The notes beneath the pieces were generated by a model. The model made no database searches. It was not told where the DNA came from and was given only the letters and a program-made list of their open reading frames with translations. From Selenomonas sp. (GTDB lineage: Bacteria > Bacillota_C > Negativicutes > Selenomonadales > Selenomonadaceae): a DNA stretch of 5,475 nucleotides. Of the stretch, positions 1 to 5,475 are shown piece after piece. The DNA lies in assembly GCA_017940705.1 (NCBI GenBank), contig JAGAYB010000002.1:1-5475 (forward strand), in the 5' to 3' direction. Each line of letters starts with the position of its first letter. Positions within the stretch are counted from its first letter, which is position 1. The position numbers and the translations under genes are program-made.

Positions 1-1
1 C

Positions 2-67
2 GCAGAGTTTTTGCAGCGCCGCCTCCGGGTCGAGATACCATTCACTGCCGCGTACCCGGATAAACTG
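2..67 (-). pseudogene. In-frame continuation of the helicase C-terminal motif beyond the amber codon (cut by window edge)
   Basis: Directly after the TAG, the same frame stays open for 22 codons to the window edge and reads QFIRVRGSEWYLDPEAAL followed by a few more residues. In Vsr/DUF559-type nuclease domains fused to SF1 helicases, the final conserved block has the form LERLGW-x-FIRIRGSEFYRDPE. Here the upstream frame ends in ILERLG, the stop takes the place of W, and the rest of the motif follows. The stretch is therefore part of the same ancestral gene, now separated by one nonsense codon. Its true end lies outside the window. Whether it is translated (suppression, readthrough, sequencing error) cannot be told from the sequence. 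Confidence 0.8.
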
Positions 68-3000
68 CTAGCCCAGACGCTCCAGAATGGCCTGATTGTA
101 ACGCTCCTCAGCCGCCGCCTGAATACTGTCTACCCAGTGCTCGCCCTGCGTCACCAGCAAGGCCCGGCAGCCGTCGCCTTCCACTACCAGCGGCAGGTCC
201 ATCGTTCCGACCAACATGTGCTGGCGCAGGCTGTAGCCCTGTGCCCTTAAAGCTGCTGCCACGGCAATCTCCAACGAGCCGGGCTCCTTGTCAGAAGCCG
301 CTGTTAAAACATGGGGGCTTTGCACGTACTCGATTAAATCACGGCGCAAATCACCGGGCTTTAATTCCGCCAGCCCCATCGAATGGAAAACCCACAGCTG
401 GTCACGGGCGCGGCTGACCGCTACATTATAGCGTTTGACCGTATCGCCGCCGTGGCCTTCACCCACGAGCCGCAGCTGGTGGCTTTCCTCTGCTTCCCCG
501 GCGCTGTCCACCAGCGACAGGAAAATGACATCCCGTTCATCGCCCTGAAAATTGCCGGGATTGCCGCAGAGGAAATCACAGGCTTCCAGCGCGCTGATGC
601 CGATTTTTTCTGCCGCCAGCTCCCGAATCAGCTTGGCCTGTTCGTCCCCCAGCAGGGAAATGACGCCAAAGGTCTTGCCTGCGTAAGCCGGTTCTGCCAG
701 ACAGGCCGCCAGCTGGGCTACAATCGCCTCAGCCTCCGCCGGATTGCGTTTCTTCCCGGACTCACGCCTGCCGTCCGGCACCTCGACAGACACCAGTGGC
801 TGAAGCGGGCCGCAGCCTGCTTCGCGCAGCGGACGGATACGGCCGTCGTAGGCCAGCTTGTTGGAATAGCCGATAATCTCCGGCACACAGCGGAAATGCT
901 CGGTGAGCATCCGCGCGGTAAAATTCATCTGGGCGATATCATACAGGGATGTGTCCATCGTGTACAGGGAGGCGTGCTTAATAACCCCCTCAATGGTAAC
1001 GCTCTGCAGGTGGGTGATATCTGCCGCCGTCACCCCCACCGCCGCCGGGCTGACCTGCTTATCGTCACCAACGATGATGACCTTCCTGCCGAAGTACAGC
1101 AGCGGCAGGGCGGTAATATCTGCCTGACTGGCCTCGTCAATGATGATAACATCGAATTTGGGGCTGGCCGGATTGAGGTTCTGCCAGACCCGTGCCAAAG
1201 GCATAATCCAGGCAGGCACAGCGCCCTGCGCCTCCAGCATACATTCCCGGGCTTCCTTAATATGCCTTGCCGCATACCGTCCTTTGCCCCGGCCGATTTT
1301 GACCACGGCCTTGCTCCAGCCCACGAGACTGGCCTGCAAATCCGTCCCCGACACATTTTCCAGCAGTTTTTGCCAGGCCAGCTTTTCTGCCAGCTTGGCC
1401 GTTACCTGATGAAGTTCCTGCGTCAGCCTGCCGATATCCCCCGAAATCTTTTGGACATCCAGCTGCGGCAGCGCCCCCAGCTCACGCTTGAACTGTGCAT
1501 AAAGCCATGCCTGTCCGGCCTCCGCCGGCGCCTTGCTTCCTTCTGGCTCGCCCACCTGCGCGGCTATAGCCTGCGCCCAGGCAGGCGCCGCTGCCGACAG
1601 ACGTTCCATAAGGTCAAGACGCTCATAGTAGGCAGGCAGCAAATCCTCATAGCGCAGCAGTTTATCATAGGCAGCCGCATACGCCTCAGCATCACTGCTG
1701 TTGAGGGCTGTCATAAATTCATAACTGAGCGCGCCGTCACTTGCGCCCAGTGAGCGCTTGGTGGTGTAGAGCTTGTCCGCTTCATCCTGACGGCTCTCCT
1801 GCATGAGGAGCAGTTTCTGCCAGGCAGGATAATCCTCGCGCAGCCACCGCAGCTGCTCTGTCATTTCCTCATGGGGCGTGGCAAAGGGATTCGGACTGTA
1901 GATAAGTTCCGCGTCCACGCCTGCCTGCCTGAGAATGAGCATGAGTTCCGCCCAAAAATCCTTTTGCCAGTGTACCAGCCCCATGACCTGCCGGAAACGA
2001 GCTGCCAATAAATCATCCAAATCATCGCCGATTTTTGCCAATTCCTCACAGCTCATCATCCCGAAGGGCACCAGTAGCTGCTCCCACTTGCGCACCGCCT
2101 CCTGACGCGCCTGCTGCAAGGCCACATACTGCAAGGCCAGCTGACAGTCCTGACCGCTTTCCAGCCCATGGCCGTCAATGACAAATTCCCGGGCAATCCT
2201 GCCCCATTGCTGATGGCGCATTTTCGTCCACCATGACAGACGGCCGTCAGCCGCAAAAGCATCAGCCATTTCTGCCAAGGTCTGGATAAATTCCTGATTA
2301 AGGGCGCGTTTCCCCGTATAGGCAAACTCATGACCGAACAAGCGCGTCATGGTCTGCCCCTTCAGCTGTCCGACCCGGGCGATGGCTCTTTCCAGCATCT
2401 GCCAGACTTCCATGTGGGCACCGCCCAATTTGCCGGCCAGAATGGCCTCCTGCGCCCACTTTTCGTCCAATGTGGCAAAATCGACAGTCGCATAGAGCTT
2501 TTGCGCTGCCAGCAGCCGTTCCCGGGAAAGGTCGCCCGGCGCCACCAGCTGGCCTTTTTTCACCAGACGGCCATTGCTGTCCACCGCCGCCTCCTGCAAG
2601 CCAGCCAGCAGCCCCTGCATTTCCGCCTGGTCTTTGGCCGTGCGCGTGAGAATATCTGCCGCTTCGCTGGGCGGCAGCAGCTCACTTCTGGCCGGCAGGT
2701 TTTCGCCCACCTCTTTAAGACTGACCGCATCAAAGACCGCATTGGAACCGTAAAGGCGTTCCAGCTCGCCCTCGGTCAGCGGCAGCGGCACAGCCGCCAC
2801 CTCTCCGGGCACAATGCCGTCAAGCTCCTGATGGTCATGGATAAAGGCCGCCATGCGCGACAGGGACCAGACCTTGCCCCCCAGTTCAAAATAATCGCGC
2901 TTGGCCTCCAGCCGCTGAATCTGTTCCAGACTGCTGCGCAGCCTGTCCAGTTCGCTCAGGATGGCACGGCGTTTCTCCTGCAGCCGCAGGGCATCTTTTC

Positions 3001-4357
3001 CCAGTTCTTCGGGGTTATCCTGCGACAGCCGCTCACAGATGCCCTGCACGGAATGCAGCATATCGGCTTTTGCATCGCCGATAAGGGATACACACAAATC
3101 CTGTATGCCTGCCGGCAGCTTTTCCTTGAGTACCGACAGAGCCTTGCTGGCAGCGCTGGTGACGAGTACATGCTGCCCCTGCGCGAGAAAATGCCCCAGC
3201 AGGTTGGCAATGGTATGGGTCTTGCCCGTGCCCGGCGGCCCCTGTACCACTACAGCCGGAGAATTTTCTATCTTCCGGGCAATGGCCAGCTGCTCTGCAT
3301 TGGCCTCCTTGGTCAGCAGAATTTCCTCCGCCTCGCCGCGGATATCAGCAAGGTTCAGTGAAAACGGCTCGGCCTGCTCCGGCGCTGCCGCCGGGTCGAC
3401 AATTCTTGTCAGCGCCTCCGGCACATCGCCGTTTTTATCAATATAATCCAGCAGTCTGGCAATACCGCGCTCCATACCGGCACTGCGGCGGCGCAGAAAC
3501 AGCACCTGCCGTGAATAAGTGAGGTACCAGTCTGTAGGCAGGATGTCAAAGCGATTGTCCGCATAACGGCAGTTGGGCGTCAAAACTCCTGCCGCCTCCG
3601 TCAGAAACGCCTCCATCCCTTCCGCCCAGGGATGGATATCCCGTTCTTCCACCAAAGCCGCAAACTCACGCAGTCCCTCAGGCTCCACCCCCGGCATATC
3701 CTGAAACATATCCATGTAAATTTCCGTAGGATAATCGGCCTCCCTGACCTGCATTTTTCCCTGCCGGTCATAGTGCAGCTGCACCCGTTTCAGCAGCAGC
3801 GGATGATTTACCGCCGAATCAAGGCCGCTGAGGAACATGGCGTTGCCGATGACCAGTTCCAGCCCCTCGGGGTCTTTGCGGCATCTGTCGTAGATTTCGT
3901 ACAGCTCCATAAACAATTTCTGGGTACGGCTCTTTACCATTTCCCCGGAACGCCAGAGCGTGCGCTGCCGCTTCCATTTTTCCAGTGCCGCCAGACGCAC
4001 CCCGGAATCCACAAACCGCTCCATCACGTCGCCCAGCCGGCTGTCATGGCGCAGTTTTTCCTCCCGGGCCTCGATATCGGCCACCGCAAAATCCCGGTAA
4101 TTGGGCGTGCGAATCCAGCCCAGCAGGTCAAAGGGCAGTTCCGGGCACGGCGTAAACTCCGGTTTTGCCACTTCCAGCAGTACCCCGTCCTCCCGTTCCC
4201 CCGGCGCATAGGTGCAGATTCGCTTGGGGTCTACGGGCAGTTCATCCACAAACAGGGACCACACTTCATTTTTTATGCCCCGGACAATGTTTTGCCGCAG
4301 GGCGCACACCTGACGAATATAGTCGATTAACTTTAATACCTTTTTTTGGTTATCCAT
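68..4357 (-). CDS. Large SF1 (UPF1-like) helicase with degenerate C-terminal Vsr/DUF559-like nuclease domain; ends at an apparent premature amber codon
   Basis: This is a cytoplasmic ATP-dependent nucleic-acid helicase or translocase; its substrate is unknown. Numbering from the ATG at 4357 gives 1429 residues. Seen in the sequence: an N-terminal domain of about 350 residues (conserved-looking HPLLLKRV near 185); Walker A GPPGTGKT 373-380; motif Ia LVTS 398-401; a charged, probably coiled-coil stretch about 451-491 inside a long helical insert; GRGKGR 1022-1027; Walker B IIIDEASQAD with D1074/E1075; motif III GDDKQ 1097-1101; EHFR 1153-1156; NFQGDE 1269-1274; motif VI VAVSRAR 1312-1318. These helicase residues all look intact. 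The tail from about 1360 resembles PD-(D/E)XK nucleases fused to such helicases, but ECDG of relatives is VTQG at 1402-1405. The TAG at 70-68 replaces the usual Trp of an LGW motif. The ATG is preferred over the in-frame GTG at 4411 because GAGGT lies 4 nt upstream of it, while the extra 18 codons are DnaA-box DNA. Helicase-Vsr fusions include anti-phage proteins; that role is inference here, with no defence neighbours visible. Confidence 0.9.
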   Translation of the reverse strand: MDNQKKVLKLIDYIRQVCALRQNIVRGIKNEVWSLFVDELPVDPKRICTYAPGEREDGVLLEVAKPEFTPCPELPFDLLGWIRTPNYRDFAVADIEAREEKLRHDSRLGDVMERFVDSGVRLAALEKWKRQRTLWRSGEMVKSRTQKLFMELYEIYDRCRKDPEGLELVIGNAMFLSGLDSAVNHPLLLKRVQLHYDRQGKMQVREADYPTEIYMDMFQDMPGVEPEGLREFAALVEERDIHPWAEGMEAFLTEAAGVLTPNCRYADNRFDILPTDWYLTYSRQVLFLRRRSAGMERGIARLLDYIDKNGDVPEALTRIVDPAAAPEQAEPFSLNLADIRGEAEEILLTKEANAEQLAIARKIENSPAVVVQGPPGTGKTHTIANLLGHFLAQGQHVLVTSAASKALSVLKEKLPAGIQDLCVSLIGDAKADMLHSVQGICERLSQDNPEELGKDALRLQEKRRAILSELDRLRSSLEQIQRLEAKRDYFELGGKVWSLSRMAAFIHDHQELDGIVPGEVAAVPLPLTEGELERLYGSNAVFDAVSLKEVGENLPARSELLPPSEAADILTRTAKDQAEMQGLLAGLQEAAVDSNGRLVKKGQLVAPGDLSRERLLAAQKLYATVDFATLDEKWAQEAILAGKLGGAHMEVWQMLERAIARVGQLKGQTMTRLFGHEFAYTGKRALNQEFIQTLAEMADAFAADGRLSWWTKMRHQQWGRIAREFVIDGHGLESGQDCQLALQYVALQQARQEAVRKWEQLLVPFGMMSCEELAKIGDDLDDLLAARFRQVMGLVHWQKDFWAELMLILRQAGVDAELIYSPNPFATPHEEMTEQLRWLREDYPAWQKLLLMQESRQDEADKLYTTKRSLGASDGALSYEFMTALNSSDAEAYAAAYDKLLRYEDLLPAYYERLDLMERLSAAAPAWAQAIAAQVGEPEGSKAPAEAGQAWLYAQFKRELGALPQLDVQKISGDIGRLTQELHQVTAKLAEKLAWQKLLENVSGTDLQASLVGWSKAVVKIGRGKGRYAARHIKEARECMLEAQGAVPAWIMPLARVWQNLNPASPKFDVIIIDEASQADITALPLLYFGRKVIIVGDDKQVSPAAVGVTAADITHLQSVTIEGVIKHASLYTMDTSLYDIAQMNFTARMLTEHFRCVPEIIGYSNKLAYDGRIRPLREAGCGPLQPLVSVEVPDGRRESGKKRNPAEAEAIVAQLAACLAEPAYAGKTFGVISLLGDEQAKLIRELAAEKIGISALEACDFLCGNPGNFQGDERDVIFLSLVDSAGEAEESHQLRLVGEGHGGDTVKRYNVAVSRARDQLWVFHSMGLAELKPGDLRRDLIEYVQSPHVLTAASDKEPGSLEIAVAAALRAQGYSLRQHMLVGTMDLPLVVEGDGCRALLVTQGEHWVDSIQAAAEERYNQAILERLG

Positions 4358-4367
4358 ACTGACCTCA
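4358..4367 (-). promoter_or_regulatory. Ribosome binding site deciding the helicase start
   Basis: On the minus strand the sequence before the ATG at 4357 reads TGAGGTCAGT. GAGGT matches the anti-Shine-Dalgarno core and leaves a 4-nt spacer, a little short but usable. The alternative upstream GTG start at 4411 has only CTGTGGATAT before it, with no ribosome binding site, so the ATG is chosen. Confidence 0.65.
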
Positions 4368-4412
4368 GATACATACACATTTAACACGCAGTTATCCACA
4401 AAAACTCTCACA

Positions 4413-4444
4413 TATCCACAGATTTACGCTAAATTCTGTGGATA
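4413..4444. repeat. Near-perfect inverted repeat spanning two DnaA boxes
   Basis: The left arm TATCCACAGATTTA (4413-4426) is complementary to the right arm TAAATTCTGTGGATA (4430-4444), with one extra base in the right arm and a 3-nt centre (CGC). The arms contain the second and third DnaA boxes facing each other. In RNA this would form a 14-bp hairpin with one bulge inside the presumed helicase leader. As DNA it is a head-to-head double DnaA site. No U-run follows directly on either strand, so it is not a typical terminator. Confidence 0.7.
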
Positions 4445-4472
4445 ACTCCTATTTCATATACCCTTTACATTT

Positions 4473-4501
4473 ATTCTACCGATATAAGCTATTTCCTGCA
4501 A
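4473..4501 (-). promoter_or_regulatory. Candidate sigma-70-type promoter for the helicase gene
   Basis: On the minus strand a TTGCAG (4501-4496) is followed after exactly 17 bp by TAGAAT (4478-4473), which matches TATAAT at five of six positions. The -35 matches only TTG. Transcription would start near 4466 and give a leader of about 110 nt containing the DnaA-box cluster and the inverted repeat. DnaA bound there would then act downstream of the start point, as a roadblock. This is a pattern match only. Confidence 0.35.
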
Positions 4502-4523
4502 CTAAAGAACACCTCCTCGGCAG

Positions 4524-4563
4524 AACCTTTCATAAGCAAATAAAATTATCCTGCCACAAGGTT
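4524..4563. repeat. Small dyad AACCTT / AAGGTT upstream of the dehydrogenase gene
   Basis: AACCTT at 4524-4529 is complementary to AAGGTT at 4558-4563, 28 bp apart. A second, interleaved pair GGCAG (4519-4523) and CTGCC (4551-4555) crosses it. These could be operator half-sites or alternative RNA pairings, but such short matches in AT-rich DNA may be chance. Confidence 0.15.
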
Positions 4564-4583
4564 TTTATCACCGGCTTACCGAA

Positions 4584-4589
4584 TATATT
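4584..4589 (+). promoter_or_regulatory. Weak candidate -10 element for the dehydrogenase gene
   Basis: TATATT lies 34 bp upstream of the dehydrogenase ATG, but the expected -35 position holds only TTTTTA (4562-4567, 16-bp spacing). Another -10-like TAAAAT at 4541-4546 also lacks a recognisable -35. A poor -35 box would fit a promoter that needs an activator, such as the LysR-type regulators known for D-malate/tartrate dehydrogenase genes, but no such gene is in the window. Confidence 0.2.
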
Positions 4590-4609
4590 AAAAGTATGTT
4601 TCATTACAG

Positions 4610-4616
4610 AAAGGAG
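4610..4616 (+). promoter_or_regulatory. Ribosome binding site of the dehydrogenase gene
   Basis: AAAGGAG is followed by a 7-nt spacer (CTTCTCT) and then the ATG at 4624. It is a strong match at ideal distance and fixes the start of the downstream gene. Confidence 0.85.
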
Positions 4617-4623
4617 CTTCTCT

Positions 4624-5475
4624 ATGCAGAATTATAAAATTGCTGTCATTGCCGGTGATGGTATCGGCCCTGATGTTATCGCTGAAGGAAAAAAAGTATT
4701 GCAAGGCATTGCCGGACTTGACGGAAGTTTCCAGGTGGAATTTACCGATTTCCCCTGGGGCTGTGAATACTATTTACAAAACGGCTGCATGATGCCGGAA
4801 AACGGTCTGGATATACTTAAGGATTTCGATGCGATTTACCTTGGGGCGGTGGGCTATCCCGGCGTTCCCGACGATGTTTCCCTGCAGGGCCTGCTCTTAA
4901 AAATCCGCCGGGGCTTTGACCAGTATATCAACCTCCGCCCGGTAAAACTCTTAAAAGGTGCGCCCTGCCCCCTGAAGGATGTCACGGGGGCAGACATCGA
5001 CATGGTAGTGGTGCGCGAAAACAGCGAAGGTGAATACGCCAATGTCGGCGCCCGGCTTTATCCCGGTACCTTGCAGGAAGTCGCCCTGCAGACGGGCGTT
5101 TTCTCCCGCAAGGGCTGTGAGCGCGTCATCCGCTATGCCTACGAGCTGGCCAAAAAGGAAGGCAAAACTCTCACCAATATCAGCAAGGCTAACGCCCTGG
5201 GCTACTCCATGGTGTTCTGGAATGAAATCTTTGCCGAAGTGGGGAAAGATTATCCAGAAGTAAAGACCAGCAGTCTGATGGTAGACGCGGCCAGCATGTT
5301 CTTTGTCAAAGATCCCAAACGCTTCCAAATCGTAGTGACCAGCAACCTCTTCGGTGATATCATCACGGATTTGGGCGCAGCCATCGCCGGCGGCATGGGA
5401 CTGGCAGCCGGTGCCAACCTCAACCCGGAAAAGAAATTCCCCAGCATGTTTGAGCCCATCCACGGCAGCGCCCCG
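4624..5475 (+). CDS. Tartrate / D-malate dehydrogenase-like (decarboxylating) enzyme, 3' end outside the window
   Basis: This gene encodes a soluble NAD(P)-dependent beta-decarboxylating dehydrogenase of the isocitrate/isopropylmalate dehydrogenase fold. It oxidises a 2-hydroxyacid such as D-malate or tartrate with a divalent metal. The first 284 residues are present; relatives have about 350-365, so roughly 70-80 are missing at the window edge. Seen: GDGIGPDV at 11-18; WGCEYYLQNG from 46 and LGAVG at 73-77, both typical of the tartrate/D-malate branch; substrate-binding arginines R95 and R105 (NLRPV 103-107) and R131 in VRENSEGEY 130-138; catalytic Y138 and K188 (SKAN 187-190); metal ligands D221, D245 and D249 (SNLFGDIITDL 240-250); nucleotide-loop start EPIHGSAP 277-284. 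FDQY before NLRP and the VREN motif favour this branch over isopropylmalate dehydrogenase (LeuB). Exact substrate is uncertain. Residue 88 is Gln where relatives usually have Trp. The gene has its own ribosome binding site and is divergent from the helicase. Confidence 0.9.
   Translation, partial: MQNYKIAVIAGDGIGPDVIAEGKKVLQGIAGLDGSFQVEFTDFPWGCEYYLQNGCMMPENGLDILKDFDAIYLGAVGYPGVPDDVSLQGLLLKIRRGFDQYINLRPVKLLKGAPCPLKDVTGADIDMVVVRENSEGEYANVGARLYPGTLQEVALQTGVFSRKGCERVIRYAYELAKKEGKTLTNISKANALGYSMVFWNEIFAEVGKDYPEVKTSSLMVDAASMFFVKDPKRFQIVVTSNLFGDIITDLGAAIAGGMGLAAGANLNPEKKFPSMFEPIHGSAP

Larger units (their letters stand above)
4350..4445. promoter_or_regulatory. DnaA-box cluster in the helicase leader
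   Basis: The plus strand has a perfect TTATCCACA at 4392-4400 and a one-mismatch ATATCCACA at 4412-4420. The minus strand has a perfect TTATCCACA at 4445-4437. Weaker plus-strand matches lie at 4371-4379 (ACATACACA, 6 of 9) and at 4350-4358 (TTATCCATA, 8 of 9), the last covering the helicase ATG. The four same-strand sites start at 4350, 4371, 4392 and 4412, about 21 bp or two helical turns apart. TTATCCACA is the established consensus for the initiator DnaA. Binding here could repress or modulate the helicase, or titrate DnaA; that is inference. No dnaA, dnaN or other origin gene is visible. Confidence 0.65.

Noticed and set aside
383..1753. 456-codon open frame on the plus strand, and similar long plus-strand frames at 2330-3361 and 3632-4330
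   Set aside because: They lie antisense to the helicase gene, have low-complexity His/Arg/Gln-rich translations and no recognisable domain. Such frames arise from the third-base bias of the GC-rich coding strand.
4358..4411. N-terminal extension of the helicase from a GTG at 4411
   Set aside because: The GTG has no ribosome binding site, and the 18 extra codons are made of the DnaA-box region. The ATG at 4357 has GAGGT just upstream.
4402..4444. Rho-independent terminator or attenuator formed by the inverted repeat on the minus strand
   Set aside because: The stem is AT-rich, and the run of five Ts (plus-strand As 4400-4404) comes several bases after the stem rather than next to it, so it lacks the usual form.
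4350..4500. Chromosomal origin of replication
   Set aside because: DnaA boxes and AT-rich DNA are present, but the flanking genes are not origin genes (dnaA, dnaN, recF, gyrB, rpmH), and the number of boxes is small. A regulatory or titration site is more likely.
4454..4517. Minus-strand AGGAGGT (4517-4511) followed by TTG at 4501 and a 15-codon frame, a possible leader peptide
   Set aside because: The spacing is long (10 nt), the peptide has no notable residues, and the best helicase promoter candidate starts at the same TTG, which would leave this site untranscribed. The CCTCCT on the plus strand could pair with the dehydrogenase AGGAG, but only over 5 bp.
4951..5463. 170-codon open frame on the minus strand
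   Set aside because: It is antisense to the dehydrogenase gene, whose translation matches a known family throughout. The antisense product has no family features.

Overview
The window holds two divergent protein-coding genes separated by a short AT-rich control region. Canonical AAAGGAG / GAGGT ribosome binding sites, perfect TTATCCACA DnaA boxes, a GC-rich coding style (roughly 55% by eye) and the look of both proteins suggest a bacterium of the Bacillota, perhaps a Negativicutes (Selenomonas-like) genome. That placement is a low-confidence impression, with no marker gene to confirm it.

Left, minus strand (about 1-4357): one very large gene for a superfamily 1 (UPF1-like) DNA/RNA helicase of about 1430 residues. 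It has an N-terminal non-helicase domain of about 350 residues, a helicase core split by a roughly 650-residue insert rich in helices, and a C-terminal domain related to Vsr/DUF559-type PD-(D/E)XK nucleases. The reading frame is intact from the ATG at 4357 to an amber codon at 70-68. That stop falls inside the conserved C-terminal motif of the nuclease-like domain, where relatives have Trp (LGW). The same frame stays open to the window edge and still encodes the rest of the motif (FIRVRGSEWYLDPEAAL). The gene therefore looks cut short by a single TGG-to-TAG change, or read through. The acidic residues expected at the nuclease site (ECDG in relatives) are VTQG here, so the domain was probably already catalytically dead.

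Middle (4358-4623): a 266-base divergent control region. Its left half carries two perfect DnaA boxes and one near-perfect box within 54 bp. Weaker matches continue the series at about 21-bp spacing down to the helicase start codon, and there is a 14-bp inverted repeat. A plausible promoter for the helicase lies at 4473-4501. The right half carries the ribosome binding site of the dehydrogenase gene and only weak promoter candidates.

Right, plus strand (4624-5475, cut by the window edge): the first 284 codons of a decarboxylating beta-hydroxyacid dehydrogenase of the tartrate / D-malate dehydrogenase branch (isocitrate/isopropylmalate dehydrogenase fold). It is an ordinary metabolic gene with no evident functional link to the helicase. 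The two appear to share only the intergenic control region.

The most noteworthy points are the in-frame amber codon with a preserved downstream coding sequence, the lost nuclease residues, and the phased DnaA-box cluster over the helicase leader and start codon.
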